From Chamaea fasciata (lineage: Eukaryota; Chordata; Aves; Passeriformes; Sylviidae), in assembly GCA_029207755.1 (NCBI GenBank), contig JARCOQ010000077.1, forward strand, positions 310,001 through 374,000: DNA of 64,000 nt, in the 5' to 3' direction. Below, one piece after another: positions 43,948 through 56,737 of this stretch. Within the stretch, counting starts at the first letter, position 1; every line of letters begins with the position of its first letter. Position numbers and translations under genes: made by a program. A model generated the notes under the pieces. That model ran no database searches and was not told the origin of the DNA. It saw nothing but the letters and a program-made list of their open reading frames with translations.

Positions 43948-46900
43948 ATGTCAGTCTGTAGGAGGCCTTTGGCCCTCCATGGGAAGGTAGTCTTCCAGTT
44001 TGTGGCACCTTGCATCTGGAAGAAATCCTTTTTCGTTCGGGATTGTAGGTGGCCGACGCCTGGTGCCCGGCAGAAGGAGATGGGCACAAAGGATGGCCTG
44101 TTTTCAGAGGTAAGTAAAGTCAGCTGCCCAGGTGCCTGATGTCAGTTTGCAGGAGGCCTTTGGCCCTCCAAGGCAAGCAAGTCTTCCAGATTGTGGCAGC
44201 TTGCATCTGGAAGAAATCTTGTTCCATTCGGGATTTTAGGTGGCTGAGGCCAGGTGCCCGGCAGAGGGAGTTGGGCACAAATGATGGCCTGTTTCCAGGG
44301 GTAAGTAAAGTCAGCTGCCCAGGTGCCTGATGTCAGTTTGTAGCAGGCCTTTGGCCCTCCATGGGATGCCAGGCTTCCAGCTTGTGGCAGCTTGCATCTG
44401 GAAGAAATCCTGTTCCGTTCGGCATTATAGGTGTCCGGAGCCGGGTGGCCTGCTGAGGGAGTTGGGCACAAAGGATGGCCTGTTTCCAGGGGTAAGTAAA
44501 GTCAGCTGCCCAGGTGCCTGATGTCAGTTTGTAGGAGGCCTTTGGCCCTCCAAGGGAAGCTAGTCTTCCAGTTTGTGGCAGCTTGCATCTGGAAGAAATC
44601 CTGTTCCGTTCGGGATTATAGGTGGCCGAGGCCAGGTGCCCGGCAGAGGGAGTTGGGCACAAATGCTGGCCTCTTTCCAGGGGTTAGTAAAGTCAGCTGC
44701 CCAGGTGCCTGATGTCAGTTTGTAGGAGGCCTTTGGCCCTCCAAGGGAAGCTAGTCTTCCAGTTTGTGGCAGCTTGCATCTGGAAGAAATGCTGTTCTGC
44801 TCGGGATTGTAGGTGGCCGAGGCCACGTGCCTGGCAGAGGGAGTTGGGCACAAATGATGCCTGTTTCCAGGGGTAAGTAAAGTCAGCTGCCCAGGTGCCT
44901 GATGTCAGTTTGTAGGAGGCCTTTGGCCCTCCATGGGATGCCACGCTTCCAGCTTGTGGCTGCTTGCATCTGGAAGTAATCCTGTTCCGTTCGGGATTGT
45001 AGGTGTCCGAGGCCAGGTGCCCGGCAGAAAGAGTTGGGCACAAAGGATGGCCTGTTTCCAGGGGTAAGTAAAGTCAGCTGCCCAGGTGCCTGATGTCAGT
45101 TTGTAGGAGGCCTTTGGCCCTCCAAGAGAAGCCAGTCTTCCAGTTCGTGGCAGCTTGCATCTGGAAGAAATCCTGTTCCATTCGGGATTGTAGGTGGCCG
45201 AGGCCTGGTGCCCGGCTAAGGGAGTTGGGCACAAAGATGGCCTGTTTCCAGGGGTAAGTAAAGTCAGCTGCCCAGGTGCCTGATGTCAGTTTGTAGGAGG
45301 CCTTTGGCCCTCCAAGGGAAGCAAGTTTTCCAGTTTGTGGCAGCTTGCATCTGGAAGAAATCCTGTTCCGTTCGGGATTGTAGGTGGCCGAGGCCAGGTG
45401 CCCGGCAGAGGGAGTTTGGCACAAATGATGGCCTGTTTCCAGGGGTAAGTAAAGTCAGCTGCCCAGGTGTCTGATGTCAGTTTGTAGCAGGCCTTTGGCC
45501 CTCCATGGGAAGCCTGGCTTCCAGCTTGTGGCAGCTTGCATCTGGAAGAAATGCTGATCCGTTCGGGATTGTAGGTGGCCGAGGCCACGTGCCTGGCAGA
45601 GGGAGTTGGGCACAAATGATGGCCTGTTTCCAGGGGTAAGTTAAGTCAGCTGCCCAGGTGCCTGATGTCAGTTTGTAGGAGGCCTTTGGCCCTCCATGGG
45701 ATGCCACGCTTCCAGCTTGTGGCTGCTTGCATCTGGAAGTAATCCTGTTCCGTTCGGGATTGTAGGTGGCCGAGGCCAGGTGCCCGGCAGAAAGAGTTGG
45801 GCACAAAGGATGGCCTGTTTCCAGGGGTAAGTAAAGTCAGCTGCCCAGGTGCCTGATGTCAGTTTGTAGGAGGCCTTTGGCCCTCCAAGAGAAGCCAGTC
45901 TTCCAGTTTGTGGCAGCTTGCATCTGGAAGAAATCCTGTTCCATTCGGGATTGTAGGTGGCCGAGGCCTGGTGCCCGGCTAAGGGAGTTGGGCACAAAGA
46001 TGGCCTGTTTCCAGGGGTAAGTAAAGTCAGCTGCCCAGGTGCCTGATGTCAGTTTGTAGCAGGCCTTTGGCCCTCCATGGGAAGCCTGGCTTCCAGCTTG
46101 TGGCAGCTTGCATCTGGAAGAAATGCTGATCCGTTCGGGATTGTAGGTGGCCGAGGCCAGGTGCCTTGCTGCAGGAGTTGGGAACAAAGGATGGCCTGTT
46201 TCCAGGGGTAAGTAAAGTTAGCTGCCCAGGTGCCTGGTGTCAGTTTGTAGGAGGCCTTTGGCCCTCCAAGGGAAGCTAGTCTTCCAGTTTGTGGCAGCTT
46301 GCATCTTGAAGAAATGCTGTTCTGCTCGGGATTGTAGGTGGCCGAGGCCTGGTGCCTGGCAGAGATAGTTGGGCACAAATGATGGCCTGTTTCCAATGGT
46401 AAGTAAAGTCAGCTGCCCAGGTGCCTGATGTCAGTTTGTAGCAGGCCTTTGGCCCTCCATGGGAAGCCAGGCTTCCAGCTTGTGGCAGCTTGCATCTGGA
46501 AGAAATCCTGTTCCGTTCTGGATTGTAGTTGGCCGAGGCCAGGTGCCCGGCAGAGGAAATTGGGCACAAAGGATGGCCTGTTTCCAGGGGTAAGTAAAGT
46601 CAGCTGCCCAGGTGCCTGATGTCAGTTTGTAAGAGGCCTTTGGCCCTCCAAGGGAAGCTAGGCTTCCAGCTTGTGGCAGCTTGCATCTGGAAGAAATCCT
46701 GTTCCGTTTGGGATTGTAGGTGGCCGAGGCCAGATGCCCGGCAGAGGGAGTTGGGAACAAAGGATGGCCTGTTTCCAGGGGTAAGTAAAGTTAGCTGCCC
46801 AGGTGCCTGATGTCAGTTTGTAGGAGGCCTTTGGCCCTCCATGGGAAGCTAGTCTTCCAGTTTGTGGCAGCTTGCATCTTGAAGAAATGCTGTTCTGCTC

Positions 46901-49900
46901 ATGATTGTAGGTGGCCGAGGCCAGGTGCCCGGCAGAGGGAGTTGGGCACAAATGATGGCCTGTTTCCAGGGGTAAGTAAAGTCAGCTGCCCAGGTGCCTG
47001 ATGTCAGTTTGTAGGAGGCCTTTGACCCTCCAAGAGCAGCCAGGCTTCCAGCTTGTGGCAGCTTGCATCTGGAAGAAATCCTGTTCCGTTCGGGATTGTA
47101 GGTGGCCGAGGCCAGGTGCCCAGCAGAGGGAGTTTGGCACAAATGATGGCCTGTTTCCAGGGGTAAGTAAAGTCAGCTGCCCAGGTGCCTGATGTCAGTT
47201 TGTAGGAGGCCTTTGGCCCTCCATGGGAAGCCAGGCTTCCAGCTTGTGGCAGCTTGCATCTGGAAGAAATCCTGTTCCGTTTGGGATTGTAGGTGGCCGA
47301 GGCCTGGTGCCCAGCAGAGGGAGTTGGGCATAAATGATGGCCTGTTTCCAGGGGTAAGTAAAGTCAGCTGCCCAGGTGCCTGATGTCAGTTTGTAGGAGG
47401 ACTTTGGCCCTTCAAGGGAAGCTAGTCTTCCAGTTTGTGGCAGCTTGCATCTGGAAGAAATCCTGTTCCATTCGGGATTGTAGGTGGCCGAGGCCAGGTG
47501 CCCGGCAGAGGGAGTTGGGCACAAATGATGGCCTGTTTCCAGGGGTAAGTAAAGTCAGCTGCCCAGGTGCCTGATGTCAGTTTGTAGGAGGCCTTTGACC
47601 CTCCAAGAGCAGCCTGGCTTACAGCTTGTGGCAGCTTGCATCTGGAAGAAGTCCTGTTCCGTTTGGGATCGTAGGTGGCCGAGGCCTGGTGTCCGGCTAA
47701 GGGAGTTGGGCACAAAGGATGGCCTGTTTCAAGGGTTAAGTAAAGTTAGCTGCCCAGGTGCTTGGTGTCAGTTTGTAGGAGGCCTTTGGCCATCCAAGGG
47801 AAGCTAGTCTTCCAGTTTGTGGCTGCTTGCATCTGGAAGAAATCCTGTTCTATTTGGGAATGTAGGTGGCCGAGGCCTGCTGCCCGGCAGAGGGAGTTGG
47901 GCACAAAGGATGGCCTGTTTCCAGAGGTAAGTAAAGTCAGCTGCCCAGGTGCCTGATGTCAGTTTGTAGGAGGCCTTTGGCCCTCCAAGGGAAGCCAGGC
48001 TTCCAGCTTGTGGCAGCTTGAATCTGGAAGAAATCCTGTTCCGTTCGGAATTGAAGGTGTCCGGAACCGGGTGCCCTGTCGAGGGAGTAGGGAACAAAGG
48101 ATGGCCTGTTTCCAGGGGTAAGTAAAGTCAGCTGCCCAGGTGTCTGATGTCAGTTTGTAGGAGGCCTTTGGCCCTCCAAGGGAAGCTAGTCTTCCAGTTT
48201 GTGGCAGCTTGCATCTTGAAGAAATCCTGTTCCGTTTGGGATTGTAGGTGGCCGAGACCTGGTGCCCTGCTGCAGGAGTTGGGAACAAAGGATGGCCTGT
48301 TTCCAGGGGTAAGTAAAGTCAGCTGCCCAGGTGCCTGATGTCAGTTTGTAGGAGGCCTTTGGCCCTCCATGGGAAGCCAGGCTTCCAGCTTGTGGCAGCT
48401 TGCATCTGGGAGAAATCCTGTTCCATTTGGGATCGTAGGTGACCGAGGCCTGGTTCCCGGCTGTGAGAGTTGGGCACAAATGAGAACCTGTTTCCAGGGG
48501 TAAGTAAAGTCAGCTGCACAGGTGCCTGATGTCAGTTTGTAGCAGGCCTTTGGCTCTCCAAGTGATGCTAGTCTTCCTGTTCAATGCAGCTTCCATCTGG
48601 AAAAAATCCTATTCCGTTCAAGATTGTAGGTTCCCGAAGCCGGGTGCCCGGCAGAGGGAGTTGGGCACAAAGGATTGCCTGTTTCCAGGGGTAAGTAAAG
48701 TCAGCTGCCCAGGTGTCTGATGTCAGTTTGTAGGAGGCCTTTGGCCCTCCAAGGGAAGCTAGTCTTCCAGCATGTGGCAACTTGCATCGCGAAGAAATCC
48801 TGTTCCGTTCGGGATTGTAGGTGGCCGAGGCCTGGTGCCCAGCAGAGGGAGTTGGGCACAAATGATGGCCTGTTTCCAGGGCTAAGTAAAGTCAGCTGCC
48901 CAGGTGCCTGATGTCAGTTTGTAGGAGGCCTTTGGCCCTCCAAGGGAAGCTAGTCTTCCAGTTTGTGGCAGCTTGCATCTGGAAGAAATCCTGTTCTGTT
49001 CGGGATTGTAGGTGGCCGAGGCCACGTGCCTGGCAGAGGGAGTTGGGCACAAATAATGGCCTGTTTCCAGGGGTAAGTAAAGTCAGCTGCCCAGGTGCCT
49101 GATGTCAGTTTGTAGGAGGCCTTTGACCCTCCAAGAGCAGCCAGGCTTCCAGTTTGTGGCAGCTTGCATCTGGAAGAAATCCTGTTCCGTTTGGGATTGT
49201 AGGTGGCCGAGGCCAGGTGCCCGGCAGAGGGAGTTGGGCACAAATGATGGCCTGTTTCCAGGGGTAAGTAAAGTCAGCTGCCCAGGTGCCTGATGTCAGT
49301 TTGTAGGAGGCCTTTGGCCCTGCAAGGGAAGCTAGTCTTCCAGTTTGTGGCAGCTTGCATCTGGAAGAAATCCTTTTTCGTTCGGGATTGTAGGTGGCCG
49401 ACGCCTGGTGCCCGGCAGAGGGAGTTGGGCACAAAGGATGGCCTGTTTTCAGAGGTAAGTAAAGTCAGCTGCCCAGGTGCCTGATGTCAGTTTGCAGGAG
49501 GCCTTTGGCCCTCCAAGGCAAGCAAGTCTTCCAGATTGTGGCAGCTTGCATCTGGAAGAAATCCTGTTCCATTCGGGATTTTAGGTGGCTGAGGCCAGGT
49601 GCCCGGCAGAGGGAGTTGGGCACAAATGATGGCCTGTTTCCAGGGGTAAGTAAAGTCAGCTGCCCAGGTGCCTGATGTCAGTTTGTAGCAGGCCTTTGGC
49701 CCTCCATGGGAAGCCAGGCTTCCAGCTTGTGGCAGCTTGCATCTGGAAGAAATCCTGTTCCGTTCGGCATTGTAGGTGTCCGGAGCCGGGTGGCCTGCTG
49801 AGGGAGTTGGGCACAAAGGATGGCCTGTTTCCAGGGGTAAGTAAAGTCAGCTGCCCAGGTGCCTGATGTCAGTTTGTAGGAGGCCTTTGGCCCTCCAAGG

Positions 49901-50628
49901 GAAGCTAGTCTTTCAGTTGGTGGCAGCTTGCATCTGGAAGAAATCCTGTTCTGTTCGGGATTGTAGGTGGCCGAGGCCAGGTGCCCGGCAGAGGGAGTTA
50001 GGCACAAATGATGGCCTCTTTCCAGAGGTAAGTAAAGTCAGCTGCCCAGGTGCCTGATGTCAGTTTGTAGGAGGCCTTTGGCCCTCCAAGGGAAGCTAGT
50101 CTTCCAGTTTGTGGCAGCTTGCATCTGGAAGAAATGCTGTTCTGCTCGGGATTGTAGGTGGCCGAGGCCACGTGCCTGGCAGAGGGAGTTGGGCACAAAT
50201 GATGGCCTGTTTCCAGGGGTAAGTAAAGTCAGCTGCCCAGGTGCCTGATGTCAGTTTTTAGGAGGCCTTTGGCCCTCCATGGGATGCCAGGCTTCCAGCT
50301 TGTGGCTGCTTGCATCTGGAAGTAATCCTGTTCCGTTCGGGATTGTAGGTGGCCGAGGCCAGGTGCCCGGCAGAAAGAGTTGGGCACAAAGGATGGCCTG
50401 TTTCCAGGGGTAAGTAAAGTCAGCTGCCCAGGTGCCTGATGTCAGTTTGTAGGAGGCCTTTGGCCCTCCAAGAGAAGACAGTCTTCCAGTTTGTGGCAGC
50501 TTGCATCTGGAAGAAATCCTGTTCCATTCGGGATTGTAGGTGGCCGAGGCCTGGTGCCCGGCAGAGGGAGTTAGGCACAAAGATGGCCTGTTTCCAGGGG
50601 TAAGTAAAGTCAGCTGCCCAGGTGCCTG
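43948..50628 (+). repeat. 35-monomer segment, first copy of the long repeat
   Basis: Starts: 43948 (TCAGTCTG), 44139 (S), 44330 (T), 44521, 44712 (m11-like), 44902, 45093, 45283, 45474, 45665, 45856, 46046 (U), 46237, 46428, 46619, 46810 (V), 47001, 47192, 47383, 47574, 47765, 47956, 48147, 48338, 48529 (Q), 48720, 48911, 49102, 49293, 49484 (S), 49675 (T-like), 49866, 50057, 50248 and 50439. It recurs from 57502 at 13554-13556 bp. Shared rare marks include GTTTCCAATGGTAAG (46396 and 59951), GTTGGCCGAGG (46529 and 60084) and GCAGCCTGGCTTACAGC (47611 and 61166). Confidence 0.93.
44902..46236 (+). repeat. Local four-monomer tandem duplication, second copy minus one
   Basis: 44902, 45093, 45283 and 45474 (763 bp) are followed by 45665, 45856 and 46046, matching the first, second and fourth; the GCAAGTTTTCC monomer is missing from the second turn. 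45474 is a hybrid: U front (GCTGATCCGT) with an m11-like back (CCACGTGCCTGG) like 44712. The switch lies in 45563-45587, as expected for the junction of the duplication. The arrangement is inherited at 58457-59791. Confidence 0.85.
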
Positions 50629-53600
50629 ATGTCAGTTTTTAGGAGGCCTTTGGCCCTCCACGGGAAGCAAGTTTTCCAGTTTGTGGCAGCTTGCATCTGA
50701 AAGAAATCCTGTTCCGTTCGGGATTGTAGGTGGCCGAGGCCAGGTGCCCGGCAGAGGGAGTTTGGCACAAATGATGGCCTGTTTCCAGGGGTAAGTAAAG
50801 TCAGCTGCCCAGGTGTCTGATGTCAGTTTGTAGCAGGCCTTTGGCCCTCCATGGGAAGCCTGGCTTCCAGCTTGTGGCAGCTTGCATCTGGAAGAAATGC
50901 TGATCCGTTAGGGATTGTAGGTGGCCGAGGCCAGGTGCCCTGCTGCAGGAGTTGGGAACAAAGGATGGCCTGTTTCCAGGGGTAAGTAAAGTCAGCTGCC
51001 CAGGTGCCTGATGTCAGTTTGTAAGAGGCCTTTGGCCCTCCAAGGGAAGCCAGGCTTCCAGCTTGTGGCAGCTTTCATCTGGAAGAAATCCTGTTCCGTT
51101 TGGGATTGTAGGTGGCCGAGGCCTGGTGCCCGGCAGAGGGAGTTGGGCACAAATGATGGCCTGTTTCCAGAGCTAAGTAAGGTCAGCTGACCAGGTGCCT
51201 GATGTCAGTTTGTAGGAGGCCTTTGGCCCTGCAAGGGAAGCTAGTCTTCCAGTTTGTGGCAGCTTGCATCTGGAAGAAATCCTGTTCCGTTCGGGATTGT
51301 AGGTGGCCGAGGCCAGGTGCCCGGCAGAGGGAGTTGGGAACAAATGATGGCCTGTTTCCAGAGGTAAGTAAAGTTAGCTGCCCAGGTGCCTGATGTCAGT
51401 TTGTAGGTAGCCTTTGGCCCTCCAAGGGAAGCTAGTCTTCCAGTTTGTGGCAGCTTGCATCTTGAAGAAATGCTGTTCTTCTCATGATTGTAGGTGGCCG
51501 AGGCCAGGTGCCCGGCAGAGGGAGTTGGGCACAAATGATGGCCTGTTTCCAGGGGTAAGTAAAGTCAGCTGCCCAGGTGCCTGATGTCAGTTTGTAGGAG
51601 GCCTTTGACCCTCCAAGAGCAGCCAGGCTTCCAGCTTGTGGCAGCTTGCATCTGGAAGAAATCTTGTTCCGTTCGGGATTGTAGGTGGCCGAGGCCAGGT
51701 GCCCAGCAGAGGGAGTTTGGCACAAATGATGGCCTGTTTCCAGGGGTAAGTAAAGTCAGCTGCCCAGGTGCCTGATGTCAGTTTGTAGGAGGCCTTTGGC
51801 CCTCCATGGGAAGCCAGGCTTCCAGCTTGTGGCAGCTTGCATCTGGAAGAAATCCTGTTCCGTTTGGGATTGTAGGTGGCCGAGGCCTGGTGCCCGGCAG
51901 AGGGAGTTGGGCATAAATGATGGCCTGTTTCCAGGGGTAAGTAAAGTCAGCTGCCCAGGTGCCTGATGTCAGTTTGTAGGAGGACTTTGGCCCTTCAAGG
52001 GAAACTAGTCTTCCAGTTTGTGGCAGCATGCATCTGGAAGAAATCCTGTTCCATTCGGGATTGTAGGTGGCCGAGGCCAGGTGCCCGGCAGAGGGAGTTG
52101 GGCACAAATGATGGCCTGTTTCCAGGGGTAAGTAAATTCAGCTGCCCAGGTGCCTGATGTCAGTTTGTAGGAGGCCTTTGACCCTCCAAGAGCAGCCAGG
52201 CTTCCAGCTTGTGGCAGCTTGCATCTGGAAGAAATCCTGTTCCGTTTGGGATCGTAGGTGGCCGAGGCCTGGTGTCCGGCTAAGGGAGTTGGGAACAAAG
52301 GATGGCCTGTTTCCAGGGTTAAGTAAAGTTAGCTGCCCAGGTGCTTGGTGTCAGTTTGTAGGAGGCCTTTGGCCATCCAAGGGAAGCTAGTCTTCCAGTT
52401 TGTGGCTGCTTGCATCTGGAAGAAATCCTGTTCTATTTGGGAATGTAGGTGGCCGAGGCCTGCTGCCCGGCAGAGGGAGTTGGGCACAAAGGATGGCCTG
52501 TTTCCAGAGGTAAGTAAAGTCAGCTGCCCAGGTGCCTGATGTCAGTTTGTAGGAGGCCTTTGGCCCTCCAAGGGAAGCCAGGCTACCAGCTTGTGGCAGC
52601 TTGAATCTGGAAGAAATCCTGTTCCGTTCGGAATTGAAGGTGTCCGGAACCGGGTGCCCTGTCGAGGGAGTAGGGAACAAAGGATGGCCTGTTTCCAGGG
52701 GTAAGTAAAGTCAGCTGCCCAGGTGTCTGATGTCAGTTTGTAGGAGGCCTTTGGCCCTCCAAGGGAAGCTAGTCTTCCAGTTTGTGGCAGCTTGCATCTT
52801 GAAGAAATCCTGTTCCGTTTGGGATTGTAGGTGGCCGAGACCTGGTGCCCTGCTGCAGGAGTTGGGAACAAAGGATGGCCTGTTTCCAGGGGTAAGTAAA
52901 GTCAGCTGCCCAGGTGCCTGATGTCAGTTTGTAGGAGGCCTTTGGCCCTCCATGGGAAGCCAGGCTTCCAGCTTGTGGCAGCTTGCATCTGGAAGAAATC
53001 CTGTTCCGTTCGGGATTGTAGGTGGCCGAGGCCTGGTGCCCAGCAGAGGGAGTTGGGCACAAATGATGGCCTGTTTCCAGGGCTAAGTAAAGTCAGCTGC
53101 CCAAGTGCCTGATGTCAGTTTGTAGTAGGCATTTGGCTTTTCAAGGGAAACTAGTCATCCAGTTTGTGGCAGCTTGCATCGCGAAGAAATCCTCTTCCGT
53201 TCGAATTGTAGGTGGCCGAGGCCAGGTGCCCGGCAGAGGGAGTTTGGCACAAATGATGGCCTGTTTCCAGGGGTAAGTAAAGTCAGCTGCCCAGGTGCCT
53301 GATGGCAGTTTGTAGGAGCCCTTTGGCCTTCCAAGGGAAGCCAGGCTTCCAGCTTGTGGCAGCTTGCATCTGGAAGAAATCCTGTTCCGTTCGGGATTAT
53401 AGGTGGCCGGAGCCGGGTGCCCTGCTGAGGGAGTAGGGAACAAATGATGGCCTGTTTCCAGGGGTAAGTAAAGTCAGCTGCCCAGGTGCCTGATGTCAGT
53501 TTGCAGGTGGCTAATGTTCCTCCATGGGAAGCCAGGCTTCCAGCTTGTGGCAGCTTGCATCTGGAAATAATCCTGTTCCGTTCGGGATTGTAGGTGGCCG

Positions 53601-53682
53601 AGGCCTGGTGCCCGGCAGAGGGAGTTAGGCACAAAGATGGCCTGTTTCCAGGGGTAAGTAAAGTCAGCTGCCCAGGTGCCTG
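50629..53682 (+). repeat. 16-monomer higher-order unit, copy 1 (3054 bp)
   Basis: Starts: 50629 (TCAGTTTTTAGG, CTCCACGGG), 50820 (U), 51011 (GTAAGAGG), 51202, 51393 (V), 51584, 51775, 51966, 52157, 52348, 52539, 52730, 52921, 53112 (m14), 53302 (m15-like, starts ATGGCAG) and 53493 (hybrid). 51202-52156 also matches 41658-42612 at 9544 bp. Confidence 0.94.
53493..53682 (+). repeat. Hybrid monomer at the 16-mer duplication junction
   Basis: The front is the GCAGGTGGCTAATG monomer as at 56547; the end is that of 50439 (GAGTTAGGCACAAAGATGG). The switch lies in 53581-53626. It marks where the 3054-bp duplication closes on itself. Confidence 0.88.
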
Positions 53683-56600
53683 ATGTCAGTTTTTAGGAGG
53701 CCTTTGGCCCTCCACGGGAAGCAAGTTTTCCAGTTTGTGGCAGCTTGCATCTGAAAGAAATCCTGTTCCGTTCGGGATTGTAGGTGGCCGAGGCCAGGTG
53801 CCCGGCAGAGGGAGTTTGGCACAAATGATGGCCTGTTTCCAGGGGTAAGTAAAGTCAGCTGCCCAGGTGTCTGATGTCAGTTTGTAGCAGGCCTTTGGCC
53901 CTCCATGGGAAGCCTGGCTTCCAGCTTGTGGCAGCTTGCATCTGGAAGAAATGCTGATCCGTTAGGGATTGTAGGTGGCCGAGGCCAGGTGCCCTGCTGC
54001 AGGAGTTGGGAACAAAGGATGGCCTGTTTCCAGGGGTAAGTAAAGTCAGCTGCCCAGGTGCCTGATGTCAGTTTGTAAGAGGCCTTTGGCCCTCCAAGGG
54101 AAGCCAGGCTTCCAGCTTGTGGCAGCTTTCATCTGGAAGAAATCCTGTTCCGTTTGGGATTGTAGGTGGCCGAGGCCTGGTGCCCGGCAGAGGGAGTTGG
54201 GCACAAATGATGGCCTGTTTCCAGAGCTAAGTAAGGTCAGCTGACCAGGTGCCTGATGTCAGTTTGTAGGAGGCCTTTGGCCCTGCAAGGGAAGCTAGTC
54301 TTCCAGTTTGTGGCAGCTTGCATCTGGAAGAAATCCTGTTCCGTTCGGGATTGTAGGTGGCCGAGGCCAGGTGCCCGGCAGAGGGAGTTGGGAACAAATG
54401 ATGGCCTGTTTCCAGAGGTAAGTAAAGTTAGCTGCCCAGGTGCCTGATGTCAGTTTGTAGGTGGCCTTTGGCCCTCCAAGGGAAGCTAGTCTTCCAGTTT
54501 GTGGCAGCTTGCATCTTGAAGAAATGCTGTTCTTCTCATGATTGTAGGTGGCCGAGGCCAGGTGCCCGGCAGAGGGAGTTGGGCACAAATGATGGCCTGT
54601 TTCCAGGGGTAAGTAAAGTCAGCTGCCCAGGTGCCTGATGTCAGTTTGTAGGAGGCCTTTGACCCTCCAAGAGCAGCCAGGCTTCCAGCTTGTGGCAGCT
54701 TGCATCTGGAAGAAATCTTGTTCCGTTCGGGATTGTAGGTGGCCGAGGCCAGGTGCCCAGCAGAGGGAGTTTGGCACAAATGATGGCCTGTTTCCAGGGG
54801 TAAGTAAAGTCAGCTGCCCAGGTGCCTGATGTCAGTTTGTAGGAGGCCTTTGGCCCTCCATGGGAAGCCAGGCTTCCAGCTTGTGGCAGCTTGCATCTGG
54901 AAGAAATCCTGTTCCGTTTGGGATTGTAGGTGGCCGAGGCCTGGTGCCCGGCAGAGGGAGTTGGGCATAAATGATGGCCTGTTTCCAGGGGTAAGTAAAG
55001 TCAGCTGCCCAGGTGCCTGATGTCAGTTTGTAGGAGGACTTTGGCCCTTCAAGGGAAACTAGTCTTCCAGTTTGTGGCAGCATGCATCTGGAAGAAATCC
55101 TGTTCCATTCGGGATTGTAGGTGGCCGAGGCCAGGTGCCCGGCAGAGGGAGTTGGGCACAAATGATGGCCTGTTTCCAGGGGTAAGTAAATTCAGCTGCC
55201 CAGGTGCCTGATGTCAGTTTGTAGGAGGCCTTTGACCCTCCAAGAGCAGCCAGGCTTCCAGCTTGTGGCAGCTTGCATCTGGAAGAAATCCTGTTCCGTT
55301 TGGGATCGTAGGTGGCCGAGGCCTGGTGTCCGGCTAAGGGAGTTGGGAACAAAGGATGGCCTGTTTCCAGGGTTAAGTAAAGTTAGCTGCCCAGGTGCTT
55401 GGTGTCAGTTTGTAGGAGGCCTTTGGCCATCCAAGGGAAGCTAGTCTTCCAGTTTGTGGCTGCTTGCATCTGGAAGAAATCCTGTTCTATTTGGGAATGT
55501 AGGTGGCCGAGGCCTGCTGCCCGGCAGAGGGAGTTGGGCACAAAGGATGGCCTGTTTCCAGAGGTAAGTAAAGTCAGCTGCCCAGGTGCCTGATGTCAGT
55601 TTGTAGGAGGCCTTTGGCCCTCCAAGGGAAGCCAGGCTACCAGCTTGTGGCAGCTTGAATCTGGAAGAAATCCTGTTCCGTTCGGAATTGAAGGTGTCCG
55701 GAACCGGGTGCCCTGTCGAGGGAGTAGGGAACAAAGGATGGCCTGTTTCCAGGGGTAAGTAAAGTCAGCTGCCCAGGTGTCTGATGTCAGTTTGTAGGAG
55801 GCCTTTGGCCCTCCAAGGGAAGCTAGTCTTCCAGTTTGTGGCAGCTTGCATCTTGAAGAAATCCTGTTCCGTTTGGGATTGTAGGTGGCCGAGACCTGGT
55901 GCCCTGCTGCAGGAGTTGGGAACAAAGGATGGCCTGTTTCCAGGGGTAAGTAAAGTCAGCTGCCCAGGTGCCTGATGTCAGTTTGTAGGAGGCCTTTGGC
56001 CCTCCATGGGAAGCCAGGCTTCCAGCTTGTGGCAGCTTGCATCTGGAAGAAATCCTGTTCCGTTCGGGATTGTAGGTGGCCGAGGCCTGGTGCCCAGCAG
56101 AGGGAGTTGGGCACAAATGATGGCCTGTTTCCAGGGCTAAGTAAAGTCAGCTGCCCAAGTGCCTGATGTCAGTTTGTAGTAGGCATTTGGCTTTTCAAGG
56201 GAAACTAGTCATCCAGTTTGTGGCAGCTTGCATCGCGAAGAAATCCTCTTCCGTTCGAATTGTAGGTGGCCGAGGCCAGGTGCCCGGCAGAGGGAGTTTG
56301 GCACAAATGATGGCCTGTTTCCAGGGGTAAGTAAAGTCAGCTGCCCAGGTGCCTGATGGCAGTTTGTAGGAGCCCTTTGGCCTTCCAAGGGAAGCCAGGC
56401 TTCCAGCTTGTGGCAGCTTGCATCTGGAAGAAATCCTGTTCCGTTCGGGATTATAGGTGGCCGGAGCCGGGTGCCCTGCTGAGGGAGTAGGGAACAAATG
56501 ATGGCCTGTTTCCAGGGGTAAGTAAAGTCAGCTGCCCAGGTGCCTGATGTCAGTTTGCAGGTGGCTAATGTTCCTCCATGGGAAGCCAGGCTTCCAGCTT

Positions 56601-56737
56601 GTGGCAGCTTGCATCTGGAAATAATCCTGTTCCGTTCGGGATTGTAGGTGGCCGAGGCCTGGTGCCCGGCAGAGGGAGTTGGGCACAAAGGATGGCCTGT
56701 TTCCAGGGGTAAGTAAAGTCAGCTGCCCAGGTGCCTG
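53683..56737 (+). repeat. 16-monomer higher-order unit, copy 2 (3055 bp)
   Basis: Same 16 monomers at 3054 bp displacement, 1 bp longer because the last monomer (56547) has the ordinary ending CACAAAGGATGG. Near identity includes rare marks: GTTAGGGATTG in the U monomer (50908 and 53962), TGCTGTTCTTCTC in V (51471 and 54525), and ATGGCAG with AGGAGCCCTTTGG (53302 and 56356). Confidence 0.94.
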
